A stretch of DNA of 64,000 nt from Arthrobacter pascens (GCF_030816475.1 NZ_JAUSXF010000001.1:434001-498000); one strand, 5' to 3'. Counted from the first letter of the stretch, positions 42,812 through 52,023 are shown. The notes: generated from the letters alone by a model not told the origin. Translations and numbers: made by a program.

Positions 42812-43942
42812 TCAGAGGAGGTCAAGGGTGCTCAGTTGCTTCGCCATTCCGGCTCCGTCCGGTGAGTAGATCCACGGCACCACGGAGGCGCTGTGGTCGC
42901 CGGTTTCCGAGTGGCCGCCGGCGAATACCGACTCGCTGATGGAAAGCTGCCGGATCGCGATGGCAGCCACCTTGTCCGCATGCTCCTGGGCGAAGCCCGA
43001 ATAGATCTGCTCGTCGTGCTGGCCGTTGTCACCGATCAGGAGCCAGCGCATGTCGGGGAATTCCTTGGCGAGGCGCTCCAGGTTCAGGTGCTTGTGTTCG
43101 CGCCCGCTGCGGAACCACCGGTCCTGGGTGAGTCCCCAGTCCGTGAGCAGCAGGGCTCCGGCAGGGTACATGTTGCGGTTCAGGAACCGCGCCAGAGTGG
43201 GGGCCGCATTCCAGGGCCCGGTGGAAAGGTAAATCACCGGCGCGTCCGGGTGTTCAATGGTCAGCCGGTCCAGCAGGACGGCCATCCCGGGAGTGGCCAT
43301 CCGGGCGCGTTCGCTCAGCACGAAGGTGTTCCACAGAGCCAGGAACGGGCGGGGAAGCGCGGTGACCATCACTGTGTCGTCAATGTCGGAGACGATGCCA
43401 AACTTCACGTCGGGGGCAATGACCCTGATCAGGGCCTCGGCCGGCTCGGTGCCTTCTGCCTGCAGGACTGCGGTGTGCCAACCCGGGGAGAGCTGGACCT
43501 CAACCACGGTGTCAATGAGACCGCCCCGGTCCGCCTTGACCTGCGTCACGACGTCGCCGATGGTGATCTCCACATTCGTGAACTGCACAGGAACACTGGT
43601 AAAGGCCCGCCAGCCGCGCACGTTCTGTGTGCCGTTGCGGGCGGCGTGCTCCGCGTGGCTGCCGGGAGCGGGTTTCCTGGTCAACAGAACGCGGCCCAGG
43701 ACCCGGACCCAGCCGGTGGATCCATACCCCTGGTAGGCGATGGTCTGGGGAACAAAGTTCCAGCGCCTGACCAGCTGGATGCGGGCGCCGTTGACGACGT
43801 CGGAAAGCCGGTGCGCCAGCCGGAAAGCGTGGTTACCGGAGACGGCTGTGCTTGGTGGTGCGCTGCGTGCCGTGTCCTCTGACGTGCCTAGGGGCGCGTT
43901 TCCCGCTGCATGGTGTGATGAGTTTTTCGGGGCCCTGTCCAT
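42812..43942 (-). CDS. App1-family phosphatase (DUF2183)
   Basis: A 376-residue HAD-like lipid phosphatase of the App1 type. The catalytic DxDxT-type motif is SDIDDTV, and IYLSTGPWN and LLIGDNGQHD follow. About 60 N-terminal residues are low complexity. Start uncertain: the ATG at 43942 follows a G-rich stretch, and an ATG at 44005, 8 bp after the upstream gene's stop, would add 21 residues. Role in phospholipid metabolism is inferred from yeast App1. Downstream of the DUF72 gene in the same direction. Confidence 0.82.
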   Translation of the reverse strand: MDRAPKNSSHHAAGNAPLGTSEDTARSAPPSTAVSGNHAFRLAHRLSDVVNGARIQLVRRWNFVPQTIAYQGYGSTGWVRVLGRVLLTRKPAPGSHAEHAARNGTQNVRGWRAFTSVPVQFTNVEITIGDVVTQVKADRGGLIDTVVEVQLSPGWHTAVLQAEGTEPAEALIRVIAPDVKFGIVSDIDDTVMVTALPRPFLALWNTFVLSERARMATPGMAVLLDRLTIEHPDAPVIYLSTGPWNAAPTLARFLNRNMYPAGALLLTDWGLTQDRWFRSGREHKHLNLERLAKEFPDMRWLLIGDNGQHDEQIYSGFAQEHADKVAAIAIRQLSISESVFAGGHSETGDHSASVVPWIYSPDGAGMAKQLSTLDLL

Positions 43943-44012
43943 CCCCCCACTCTGCCACAGCGCGGACGGATGTGCGGTGGGCTGCCGGGCGGGCGGCAGC
44001 ACCATGGCTTCG

Positions 44013-44744
44013 TCAACCTTCGCCCAGGAACCCGCGCAGTGTTTCGGCGTTCCGGACGGCGTTCCCGCCGCCGTCGTTGTTGAAGTACACAAACACATCC
44101 TTGCCCTGTCCGTTCCATTCGCGGATCCGGTCCGTCCACCAGCCCAGGTCGGCATCGGAATACGATCCGCCGTACAGGTGCTGGTGGTCCGGACCGTGCA
44201 GCCGAACGTAGGCAAACGGAGCGGTCGTCCGCAGAATGCACGGGAGGTTGGCCCCGCTCATGATGCAATAGGCCGCCTGGTGCCGCTCCAGCAGGCTGAA
44301 CACCTCCTGGTGCTCCCAGCTCGGATGCCGGAATTCGACGGCGACGCGGATCCACCCGGGCACAGCGGAGAGGAAGTAGTCCAGCCTGGCATCGTCCCGC
44401 TCCATCTGCGGCGGCAGCTGGACCAGCAGGACGGCGCGTTTGTCTCCCAGCTCATGCCAGCACCGGGCAATCCGCTCCAGCCATACTTCCGGTCCGTACA
44501 GCTTCCTGCCATGCGTCAGCCCGCGCGGGGCTTTGACGGACATCATGAAGCCCGGAGGGAGCCGGCTGCGCCAGCTGGCGAACGACGTGTCCCGTGGCCA
44601 GCGGTAGAAGCTTGCATTCAGCTCAACAGTGCCGAACCTGGCTGCATAGTGCTGCAGCCTGTCCCTGGCCGGAAGCCCGGGAGGATAGAGCACGTTCTCC
44701 CAGTGGTCGTAGCTCCAGCCGGACGTGCCGATGTGGATCCCCAA
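44013..44744 (-). CDS. DUF72-domain protein
   Basis: A 243-residue TIM-barrel-like protein of the DUF72 family. Conserved segments are IGTSGWSYDHW at the N-terminus, FGTVELNASFYRWP, VAVEFRHPSW and FAYVRLHGPD. The biochemical function is unknown. It begins 1 bp before the stop of the GAF-ANTAR gene upstream, so the three genes may be one operon. Confidence 0.88.
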   Translation of the reverse strand: MGIHIGTSGWSYDHWENVLYPPGLPARDRLQHYAARFGTVELNASFYRWPRDTSFASWRSRLPPGFMMSVKAPRGLTHGRKLYGPEVWLERIARCWHELGDKRAVLLVQLPPQMERDDARLDYFLSAVPGWIRVAVEFRHPSWEHQEVFSLLERHQAAYCIMSGANLPCILRTTAPFAYVRLHGPDHQHLYGGSYSDADLGWWTDRIREWNGQGKDVFVYFNNDGGGNAVRNAETLRGFLGEG

Positions 44745-44745
44745 G

Positions 44746-45480
44746 TCAGCTGAAGTGGGTCTTCAGCGGGCCACTGCCGGCCGATTCCACTATCGCGGCG
44801 GCCACTTCCCTGAGTTTCACGTTCCGGGTGCTCGATGCGGATTTGATGAGCTCAATGGCCTCGTCCTGGCTGCAGCGGTTTTGGGCGATGATGATGCCCA
44901 CGGCGGTGTCAATCACGGTACGGGAATCAAGTGCTGCCTTGAGGTTATTCGCGGCATCCGAGTGCTGGGCGATCCGAACGGCCAGGGATAGTCCCTTAGA
45001 GGCCTGTGCCACATAGCTGACTGCATGCTCCACAGCACTGGCATCGAAGGCATGCGGCCGATCCGAATAAAGGTTGAGCCCTGCCCGGGCCTCATCGCCG
45101 GCCAGTTCAAAGGGGACCGCCAGTACAGAGCGGATGCCGTGTTCCAGTACCGTTGCCGAGTAGTCAGGCCAAAGGGTCTCTGTCTGGAAGTCGGGGATAT
45201 GCACCAGCACCCCCTGCCGGGCACAGCGGAGGCAGGGCCCGTCGCCGTAGTTGTACTGGAGCTCGTCCAGCTGTCGTGCCCGTTCGCTGCTGCTGGCCAC
45301 GGTGGCTGCAGTCCGGTGCCGCAGCAGTGTGATGCCACAGAGCACTTCGCCACGCGGCCCTGAGAGGTTCTCGGCGGTGAAACGGGCAAGTTCGTTGAGG
45401 AAGTCCTCAACGTCCTGGGTGTCCAGGAGGAGGTCCTGGATCTTCTCCATGATGGACCCTGTGCGCGAAGCCTGTTCCAT
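44746..45480 (-). CDS. GAF and ANTAR domain regulator
   Basis: A 244-residue protein with an N-terminal GAF domain (about residues 30-165) and a C-terminal ANTAR domain (RTVIDTAVGIIIAQNRCSQDEAIELI). It is a clear paralogue of the protein at 22958-23701, with the same VEDFLNELAR segment at the N-terminus. Probably an RNA-binding antiterminator triggered by a small-molecule or redox signal; the GAF domain here has two cysteines close together (CLRCARQG). The ATG at 45480 follows GAAGG-poor sequence, so the start is moderately sure. Confidence 0.88.
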   Translation of the reverse strand: MEQASRTGSIMEKIQDLLLDTQDVEDFLNELARFTAENLSGPRGEVLCGITLLRHRTAATVASSSERARQLDELQYNYGDGPCLRCARQGVLVHIPDFQTETLWPDYSATVLEHGIRSVLAVPFELAGDEARAGLNLYSDRPHAFDASAVEHAVSYVAQASKGLSLAVRIAQHSDAANNLKAALDSRTVIDTAVGIIIAQNRCSQDEAIELIKSASSTRNVKLREVAAAIVESAGSGPLKTHFS

Positions 45481-45645
45481 GGATGCCTCCGGTCCTGCTG
45501 TACATGGCTTGCTGTACCAGGCACAAACCGGACCCTACGCCCGGCTTGGCAGACGGCCAGTGCCACTATGTTTCGGCAGCTGCATTACCCTGATTTCAGG
45601 CTACACCTCTTTGCCCAGCTGCCTCCCGGAATCATGTGACAGTGT

Positions 45646-47460
45646 ATGGGGATGGCGCGAATTGAAGATTATGCTGTCGTCGGCGACCTCCACACGGCTG
45701 CGCTGGTGAGCACGGCCGGTTCCATCGACTGGCTTTGCCTGCCGCGCTTCGACTCCCCGGCCTGTTTCAATGCCCTCCTGGACACTCCGGAGGCCGGACG
45801 CTGGCTGCTGGCCCCGGCGGAGGGCGGCACCTGCACCCGACGCGACTACGTTCCCGGAACACTGGTCCTGGAGACTGAGTGGGAAACCCGCGACGGGACG
45901 GTCCGCGTCATTGATTTCATGCCCCCGCGCGACGAGGTGGCGGATATTGTGCGGATCGTGGAAGGCGTCAGCGGAAGCGTCAGGATGTACGGCGAGCTGG
46001 CACTCAGGTTCGACTACGGCCACATAGTTCCGTGGGTCCGCAGGGACAAGCATGGCCTGCACGCAATCGCCGGCCCGGATGCAGCCTATTTCGTTACTAA
46101 GGCGCCCATCCATGGGGAGAGCATGCGCACCATCAGCGACTTCACTGTCCGGGCCGGGGAACGTGTGCCTTTCGTGCTGACCTGGGCGCCAAGCCACGTT
46201 GACCGCCCGCACAGCGTCGATGCCGAAAAAGTGCTTGAAACAACCTTGGCCTTTTGGCGCAGCTGGGCCTCCCAGTGCACCTTCAAGGGAAACTATCAGG
46301 ACGCCGTCATGCGTTCGCTGGTGACACTGAAGGCTCTGACCTACGCCCCCACCGGCGGCATCGTGGCCGCGGTGACAACATCCCTGCCCGAACAGCTCGG
46401 CGGACCCCGGAACTGGGACTACCGGTACTGCTGGCTCCGGGACGCCACCATGACGCTCCAGGCGCTCCTGGCGGCCGGGTACACCGATGAGGCCGCTGCG
46501 TGGCGCGACTGGCTGCTGCGTGCCGTGGCAGGCGACCCCGCGGACCTGCAGATCATGTACGGCATCCACGGTGAACGGAGGCTGCCCGAGATGGAGCTGC
46601 CCTGGCTTGCCGGGTATGAGAATTCGACTCCAGTGCGGATCGGAAATGGCGCGGCGGAGCAGCTCCAACTCGATGTGTGGGGTGAAGTCCTCGATTGCCT
46701 GGCGTTGACGCGCAATTCGCTGCTTAAACATACGGACGAGGCCTGGGACCTGCAGGTGACGCTGATGCAGCATCTCGAGACCATCTGGGACCGGCCGGAC
46801 AACGGACTCTGGGAAATGCGCGGGCCACGCCGCCATTTCACCCACTCCAAGGTCATGGCCTGGGTTGCCGCCGACCGGATGGTGAAGGGAGTCCGGGAGT
46901 TGGGATTGCCGGGCCCCGTTGAGCGCTGGGAGGCACTCCGGGAGACCATCCACCGCGAGGTGATGGCCAACGGATTCGACGCCGCACGCAACACCTTTGT
47001 CCAGGCGTACGGACGTCCCGAACTGGATGCCAGCCTCCTGCTCATTCCCCGGGTCGGGTTCCTGCCCCCGGACGATCCGAGAGTCGTGGGGACCATCGAC
47101 GCGATCCAGCGCGAGCTCACCGAGGACGGTTTTGTGCTGCGTTACCGTCCAGCGGAGAGCGACGACGGACTCCCGGGGGACGAGGGCGTATTCCTTGCCT
47201 GTTCCTTCTGGATGGTGGAGGCGCTCCTCGGCGCGGGCCGCCGTCGGGAAGCAACCGAACTCTTCGAACGCCTGCTGGAATTGCGCAACGATGTGGGCAT
47301 GCTGAGCGAGGAATGGGCGGTCAGGGCGGGCCGGCAGCTTGGCAATACCCCACAGGCATTCAGCCACTTCGGGCTGGTGACCAGCGCCCTGGAGCTCCAT
47401 CACGATACGGTACGCAGGAGTGATACGCCCATTCCTCCGGCGAGGGAAAAAGTGACGTAA
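45646..47460 (+). CDS. Glycoside hydrolase family 15 protein (glucoamylase/trehalase-like)
   Basis: A 604-residue GH15 enzyme. The N-terminus IEDYAVVGDLHTAALVSTAG and SIDWLCLPRFDSPACF is typical of actinobacterial GH15. The catalytic barrel contains GGPRNWDYRYCWLRDA (acid region), and the second carboxylate lies in the EGVFLACSFWMVEAL region. No signal peptide, so it probably acts on cytoplasmic alpha-glucans or trehalose. Starts at 45646 or 45652 (ATG GGG ATG). Alone in its orientation. Confidence 0.9.
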   Translation: MGMARIEDYAVVGDLHTAALVSTAGSIDWLCLPRFDSPACFNALLDTPEAGRWLLAPAEGGTCTRRDYVPGTLVLETEWETRDGTVRVIDFMPPRDEVADIVRIVEGVSGSVRMYGELALRFDYGHIVPWVRRDKHGLHAIAGPDAAYFVTKAPIHGESMRTISDFTVRAGERVPFVLTWAPSHVDRPHSVDAEKVLETTLAFWRSWASQCTFKGNYQDAVMRSLVTLKALTYAPTGGIVAAVTTSLPEQLGGPRNWDYRYCWLRDATMTLQALLAAGYTDEAAAWRDWLLRAVAGDPADLQIMYGIHGERRLPEMELPWLAGYENSTPVRIGNGAAEQLQLDVWGEVLDCLALTRNSLLKHTDEAWDLQVTLMQHLETIWDRPDNGLWEMRGPRRHFTHSKVMAWVAADRMVKGVRELGLPGPVERWEALRETIHREVMANGFDAARNTFVQAYGRPELDASLLLIPRVGFLPPDDPRVVGTIDAIQRELTEDGFVLRYRPAESDDGLPGDEGVFLACSFWMVEALLGAGRRREATELFERLLELRNDVGMLSEEWAVRAGRQLGNTPQAFSHFGLVTSALELHHDTVRRSDTPIPPAREKVT

Positions 47461-47499
47461 GGCGTGCATGGGGGCGCAGGACTTCTCCTTGAAGCAGTA

Positions 47500-47515
47500 A
47501 GTAAGTATACTTACT
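47500..47515. promoter_or_regulatory. Palindrome AGTAAGTATACTTACT
   Basis: A perfect 16-bp palindrome, 57 bp before the DUF1508-like gene. A close relative lies at 48922-48937 ahead of the alcohol dehydrogenase gene. Probably a regulator-binding site. Confidence 0.6.
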
Positions 47516-47572
47516 AACACTTCATGAGCGCTTCCAACAAGCACTGCGCCGTGACTGACGGAGGTGGTTGTA

Positions 47573-47863
47573 ATGGCCGGATATTTCGAACTGGTAGATG
47601 CGCCTGACGGTGGCTACCGGATCAGGATGCTGGATGGATCAGGAAGCCTGATGGCCATTTCGGTGACATTTCCCACCAAGCGTGCCGCCGTGGCTGGAGT
47701 GGCGATGGCTCGGGAGATTGCAGGGACAGGCTTGATTCGTGACCGCAGCCGTGACGGGGCGGGATCCATCATCAGGGATGGCGTGCGCGGCGTGCCGTCC
47801 GCCAAAGAGGATGCCCGTCCCCGCGGCAGGAAGATGTCAGGAGCCAGGGCCGCGGTCAGCTGA
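47573..47863 (+). CDS. DUF1508/YegP-like small protein
   Basis: A 96-residue protein. The N-terminal 50 residues (GYFELVDAPDGGYRIRMLDG then a TKRAAVAGV segment) match the DUF1508/YegP fold; the rest is basic and disordered. The ATG at 47573 has GGAGG 8-9 nt upstream, which is better than the earlier start at 47564. Its stop overlaps the next gene by 1 bp. Confidence 0.72.
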   Translation: MAGYFELVDAPDGGYRIRMLDGSGSLMAISVTFPTKRAAVAGVAMAREIAGTGLIRDRSRDGAGSIIRDGVRGVPSAKEDARPRGRKMSGARAAVS

Positions 47864-48582
47864 TGGCGTTCGGCGGCGACGGACAGGCGGGCACCTGGCG
47901 GCGGCGCGGGGTCCTGTTTGACGTGGACGGCACATTGGTCGATTCGGCCTACCTCCATACGCTCGCATGGTGGCAGGCGTTCCGCCAACAGGGGCATGAT
48001 GTGCCCATGGCCTCCATCCACTATTGCGTGGGGATGGGCGGGAGGCGGCTGGTGGATACCCTCCTCCCTGCGAGCCGCGATAAGGCCGTCGACGACGAAA
48101 TCCTCACCAGCCATGCTGCACTTTTCGCCGCGAGATGGACGCAGCTACGCCCTTTTGACGGATCTAAGGAACTTCTGGCGCAGTGCCATGCAGGCGGGCT
48201 TGCGGTTGTGCTCGCATCCTCCGCGCGCAAACAGGACCTGGAGGCCGCCAGGAGGGCTTTGGATTCGGACGCATTCATCCACGCCGCCACCAGCGCCAAT
48301 GACGCGAAGGCCAGCAAGCCCGCGCCGGACATCCTGGTCGCCGCTTTGAAGGCCGCCAGCCTTGAAGCGTCCAATACCGTGTACGTGGGCGACGCCGTGT
48401 GGGATATGCAGGCCGCTGGGGCGCTGGGCATTCCGGCGGTCGGATTCAGCTGCGGCGGCAGGAGCGCCGCCGAACTGACCAATGCGGGTGCCATCGAGGT
48501 CTACGAAGGGCCGCGCCAGCTTCTGGCCAGCCTGCATTCGAGCGTCATCGGCCGACTGCTTGCGCTGGAATCACGGGCCTGA
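47863..48582 (+). CDS. HAD-superfamily hydrolase
   Basis: A 239-residue HAD phosphatase. Catalytic motif I is DVDGTLVDS, motif II VVLASSAR, then KASKPAPDI and VYVGDAVWDMQAA (motif IV). Substrates are phosphorylated metabolites, such as sugar phosphates; the exact one is unknown. Coupled with the DUF1508-like gene (TGATG overlap). Confidence 0.9.
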   Translation: MAFGGDGQAGTWRRRGVLFDVDGTLVDSAYLHTLAWWQAFRQQGHDVPMASIHYCVGMGGRRLVDTLLPASRDKAVDDEILTSHAALFAARWTQLRPFDGSKELLAQCHAGGLAVVLASSARKQDLEAARRALDSDAFIHAATSANDAKASKPAPDILVAALKAASLEASNTVYVGDAVWDMQAAGALGIPAVGFSCGGRSAAELTNAGAIEVYEGPRQLLASLHSSVIGRLLALESRA

Positions 48583-48837
48583 CTGCACTGTGCCCGGCTC
48601 GCCCATACTTTCCGCCACGCTTTCATCCGCCACTGCTGGTTTCGCCCATGACACGGCCACCTCGACGGAGCCGTCGTCGTTCCGCTCCACCTCGGTAACC
48701 ACCTCGTAGACGGTCGCGCCCATGGCCAGAATCTTCGCTCGGTAAGTGGTAATCAGTTCCTCCAGGCTGGCTTCGGTCCATTCGCCGGGCCGCATCCGGG
48801 TGGAAATCTCGACAGGTTCCGGCTGATAGAGCGTCAT
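48571..48837 (-). CDS. Hypothetical protein
   Basis: An 88-residue acidic protein (starts MTLYQPEPVEISTRM, middle YEVVTEVERNDDGSVEVAV). No known family. It overlaps the end of the HAD gene by 12 bp on the opposite strand. Codon use and a GAGAGGACTT site upstream support coding. Confidence 0.6.
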   Translation of the reverse strand: MTLYQPEPVEISTRMRPGEWTEASLEELITTYRAKILAMGATVYEVVTEVERNDDGSVEVAVSWAKPAVADESVAESMGEPGTVQSGP

Positions 48838-48921
48838 GACAAGTCCTCTCTCGTTTTTTCGCTGGGCAGAAACAGTTCCCTTCCTACGCTAGGAGCGTTG
48901 GCTCATCACCACAAGGAATGT

Positions 48922-48937
48922 CATAAGTTTGCTTACT
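48922..48937. promoter_or_regulatory. Second AGTAAG-type palindrome-like site
   Basis: CATAAGTTTGCTTACT; read on the minus strand it is AGTAAGCAAACTTATG, 12 of 16 identical to the perfect palindrome at 47500-47515. It lies about 70 bp ahead of the alcohol dehydrogenase start and 85 bp from the divergent small gene. Confidence 0.45.
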
Positions 48938-49003
48938 TTTTTCCTGTGGAGTTGTTAGCGTCGAATCACAGGCAAGTCGCCGGCGGCACACTGGGAGGCA
49001 GAT

Positions 49004-50185
49004 ATGAAGGCCCTTACGTGGCAGGGAAAGCGTTCAGTGAGCGCGGAGGATGTGCCCGATCCGGTGATCCAGGATCCCGGGGACGCCATCGTGAGGATCA
49101 CCTCCACAGCGATCTGTGGTTCAGACCTGCACCTGTACGAAGTCCTCGCCCCGTACATGCACAAGGGGGACATCATCGGTCACGAACCGATGGGCGTCGT
49201 AGAAGAGGTGGGCAGCCGCGTCACCAGCCTTCGGCAAGGCGACCGGGTGGTCATCCCTTTCAATATCTCTTGCGGACATTGCTACATGTGCCGGCAGGGG
49301 CTCCAATCCCAATGTGAAACCACGCAGGTCAGGGACAAGGGGACAGGTGCCGCCCTGTTCGGCTACTCCGAACTGTACGGCTCTGTTCCCGGCGGCCAGG
49401 CCCAGTACCTGCGGGTGCCGTATGCCGACTACGGCCCGGTGAAGGTAGGCCAGGAGCTGCCCGATGAACGCTACCTTTTCCTCTCCGACATCCTTCCCAC
49501 CGCCTGGCAGGCCGTGGAGTACGCCGACGTTGCTCTCGGGGGCACCCTGGCGGTCCTCGGGCTGGGCCCGGTAGGCCAGTTCGCTGCCCGCATCGGAATT
49601 CATCGTGGCCTGCGCGTTGTGGGAGTCGATCCCGTTCCGGAGCGCCGGCTCATGGCAGCCCGGCACGGGACCGAAACCCTGGACTACAGCAAGGACGTGG
49701 CGGACGAACTGCGGGAGATGACGGACGGAAGGGGGCCCGACGCGGTGCTGGACGCCGTCGGCATGGAAGCCCACGGATCCCCGGTGGCAGGCTTCGCCCA
49801 CCAGGCGCTGGGTCTGCTGCCGGACAAGCTCGCGCGAAAGGCGATGGAAACAGCAGGCGCGGACCGACTGGCGGCGCTGCATACCGCCATCGCCGCAGTA
49901 CGCCGCGGCGGCACCGTCTCGCTCAGCGGCGTGTACGGAGGACAGGCAAGCCCCATGCCGCTCCTGAGCATGTTCGACAAGCAGGTCCAGTTGCGCATGG
50001 GCCAGTGCAACGTCCGCCGGTGGACCGATGAGCTGCTTCCACTGGTGGAGGACGACGCCGATCCGCTGGGTGTGATGGACCTGGTCACCCACCGGGGGAC
50101 GCTGGATGAGGCGCCCGCCCTGTACGAGAAATTCCAGAAGAAGGAAGACGGCTGCATCAAGGTGGTCCTCAAGCCCTGGGACTGA
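49004..50185 (+). CDS. Zinc-dependent alcohol dehydrogenase (glutathione-independent formaldehyde dehydrogenase-like)
   Basis: A 393-residue medium-chain dehydrogenase. Catalytic zinc ligands are in AICGSDLHLYE and GHEPMGVVEE, structural-zinc cysteines in SCGHCYMCRQGLQSQC, and the NAD site is VLGLGPVGQFAARIG. The length and the insertion around GSPVAGFAHQALGLL resemble the formaldehyde dehydrogenase group. The start has GGGAGGCAG upstream. The substrate is uncertain. Confidence 0.88.
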   Translation: MKALTWQGKRSVSAEDVPDPVIQDPGDAIVRITSTAICGSDLHLYEVLAPYMHKGDIIGHEPMGVVEEVGSRVTSLRQGDRVVIPFNISCGHCYMCRQGLQSQCETTQVRDKGTGAALFGYSELYGSVPGGQAQYLRVPYADYGPVKVGQELPDERYLFLSDILPTAWQAVEYADVALGGTLAVLGLGPVGQFAARIGIHRGLRVVGVDPVPERRLMAARHGTETLDYSKDVADELREMTDGRGPDAVLDAVGMEAHGSPVAGFAHQALGLLPDKLARKAMETAGADRLAALHTAIAAVRRGGTVSLSGVYGGQASPMPLLSMFDKQVQLRMGQCNVRRWTDELLPLVEDDADPLGVMDLVTHRGTLDEAPALYEKFQKKEDGCIKVVLKPWD

Positions 50186-50199
50186 CTGCCCGGGACAGC

Positions 50200-50260
50200 A
50201 ACGCGGGGTCACTTACGGCCCATCATGCACGGCACAATGGGCGGTAAGTGACCCCGCGTT
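50200..50260. repeat. Long inverted repeat between convergent genes
   Basis: Arms of 24 bp (50200-50223 and 50237-50260), beginning AACGCGGGGTCACTTAC and mirrored as GTAAGTGACCCCGCGTT, with a single mismatch region and a 13-nt loop. Acts as a bidirectional terminator or is a dispersed palindromic element. Confidence 0.65.
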
Positions 50261-50297
50261 GTGTGCTGAGGCCCTGGAACGGAGCGGTGGACCGGGT

Positions 50298-50657
50298 TTA
50301 CGCCTTGCCCACGTCCACCACGCAGAAGCGGTTCCCGTCGGGATCGGCCAGCACGATGAAATCTGGGTCCTCCGGGTAGAGATCCCAGTCCACAATGGTG
50401 GCCCCGAGGTCGAGGAGGCGGGCCACCTCGGCGTCCTGGTGGTCTGCATAGAGGTCCAAATGGATTCGCGGGTGCTCCTGCACCGGGGTCTCGCTGAGCA
50501 TCAGGGCGAGCCGGGCGCCGCCGCCTGCGTGCGGGACCAGGACCACCCAGGTGTCATCGCCGTCTTCACGGGGGACATAGCCCAGGGCATCGCACCAGAA
50601 CGCGGTGGCACGGGCAACGTCTTCCACTCCAAGGACCGTGGTTCCGATAGTCAACAT
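50298..50657 (-). CDS. VOC-family protein (glyoxalase-like)
   Basis: A 119-residue single-domain vicinal-oxygen-chelate protein. It begins VLGVEDVARATAFWCDALGY and ends FIVLADPDGNRFCVVDV, both typical, with His in RIHLDLYAD as a possible ligand. Function unassigned; some relatives give antibiotic resistance, others are isomerases. Convergent with the alcohol dehydrogenase gene. Confidence 0.85.
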   Translation of the reverse strand: MLTIGTTVLGVEDVARATAFWCDALGYVPREDGDDTWVVLVPHAGGGARLALMLSETPVQEHPRIHLDLYADHQDAEVARLLDLGATIVDWDLYPEDPDFIVLADPDGNRFCVVDVGKA

Positions 50658-50732
50658 GCTTGTATGCTTCCCTGCCTGCAGCCGGTAGGCAACACCCTGC
50701 AGCGGGCAGCCCCCGTTTTCAGTACCGGCCGC

Positions 50733-51893
50733 TCAGCACCAGCCGTTCAACGTCTCGGTCGCCACAGCCTCCATTTCGGAGATCAGGGGGTTGGCTTCCA
50801 GCGTGGGCGGATCCGGCGGGTACGTAACGGCCAGGGTGAGCTGGCGGGTGCCGTCCTCACTGGTCATGGAGACAGTCCCATAGCCGTCGATGTCTCCCCG
50901 GTGGCCGTAGTAGAACCGGTTGGTGCAGCTGTCCTGCCACTTCGACAGGCCCTGGCCGTAGCTTTCCCTGTCCGGTCCCCGCATCTCCATCACTGTCCCG
51001 GGGGACAGGAGCTTGCCCTGAAGGAGTGCAGCGTAGAAGATGTTGACCTCTTCGACAGTGGACACGGCTCCTCCCGGCGCCAGCTCGGACAGCAGCGCCG
51101 GCTGTGTGACATCCACGCGCTTGCCGTCCACCATGATGTACCCGTGAACCATGGTGGCCGGCGCAGCCGTGCCGGCGGGCAGGTGTGTGTTTTCGAGGCC
51201 AAGGGGATCTGCGATGTCGGCTTTCAGGACCTCGGCAATCCCCCGGCCCCGGAGCCGTTGGACGATCAGGCCCAGGGCAGAATAGTTGGAACTGGAGTAC
51301 TCGAACCCTTGGGCCAGCCGCGGCTCCCAGGGCACCGTGGCGGCCAGGGCGAGCTGCTGCTCCAGGCTAAGGGGCCTGTTCAGGATGTCCTGCGGCGGTC
51401 CGGACCTCATCAGGGGAACGAAGAAGTCGGGCAGGCCGGACGTGTGGGTCAGCAGTTGGCGAACCGTGACCGGCCCAGGCGGGTGGAGAACCTCGCCGAA
51501 TTCCGGCAGGTAGGCGCTGACCTGTTCGTCAAGGCTCAGCCGGCCCTCTTCGGCAAGTTTCAGGACCGATACCGCCACCATGGATTTGGTGATGCTTGCC
51601 ACCTCGAACTGATCGGACGCGAGCGCGGGCTCCTTGGTGTCCAGGTTCCGGACGCCGGCCCCGTGCGACCACACTTCCCCGCCGTGCCGGACTTCAATCA
51701 GCACTGCCGGGGCGCCGTCCTCCAGCATCCGGCGGCTGAAATCCTCCAGCCGGGCGTATCGCGCGGCCGTCTCCTGCTCGTCGGGCGGGCGGGGATCGTC
51801 GGTGCATCCGCCCAATACTGAGCACGCCAGCAAGGCCGCGGACAAAGCAGCCGCCATCCGCAACCTCGAACGTGCCAGCCTGGCTCCGGACAT
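50733..51893 (-). CDS. Serine hydrolase lipoprotein (beta-lactamase class C fold)
   Basis: A 386-residue penicillin-binding-protein-like hydrolase. Signal peptide with lipobox LGGC (about residues 27-30). The catalytic SxxK is SITKS, the YxN is YSSSNYS (second motif), and a late YGHRGDIDGYG replaces KTG. Relatives are esterases, D-aminopeptidases or carboxypeptidases. Anchored outside the membrane. Precise substrate unknown. Confidence 0.88.
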   Translation of the reverse strand: MSGARLARSRLRMAAALSAALLACSVLGGCTDDPRPPDEQETAARYARLEDFSRRMLEDGAPAVLIEVRHGGEVWSHGAGVRNLDTKEPALASDQFEVASITKSMVAVSVLKLAEEGRLSLDEQVSAYLPEFGEVLHPPGPVTVRQLLTHTSGLPDFFVPLMRSGPPQDILNRPLSLEQQLALAATVPWEPRLAQGFEYSSSNYSALGLIVQRLRGRGIAEVLKADIADPLGLENTHLPAGTAAPATMVHGYIMVDGKRVDVTQPALLSELAPGGAVSTVEEVNIFYAALLQGKLLSPGTVMEMRGPDRESYGQGLSKWQDSCTNRFYYGHRGDIDGYGTVSMTSEDGTRQLTLAVTYPPDPPTLEANPLISEMEAVATETLNGWC

Positions 51894-52023
51894 GGCTCAG
51901 ATCGTTAGTGCCGTCCTGCGCCACGGCGGCTCAACGGCGCGGTACCACCATGCTCCTCGGGCCCTGGAACGGGGTCAAGGCCAGGTGGTCCACGGATCCG
52001 GCGTCGGGCGTTGGCCCCCGGTC

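Noticed and set aside
45601..47544. A 647-residue minus-strand ORF opposite the GH15 gene
   Set aside because: Antisense shadow of a well-supported glycoside hydrolase.
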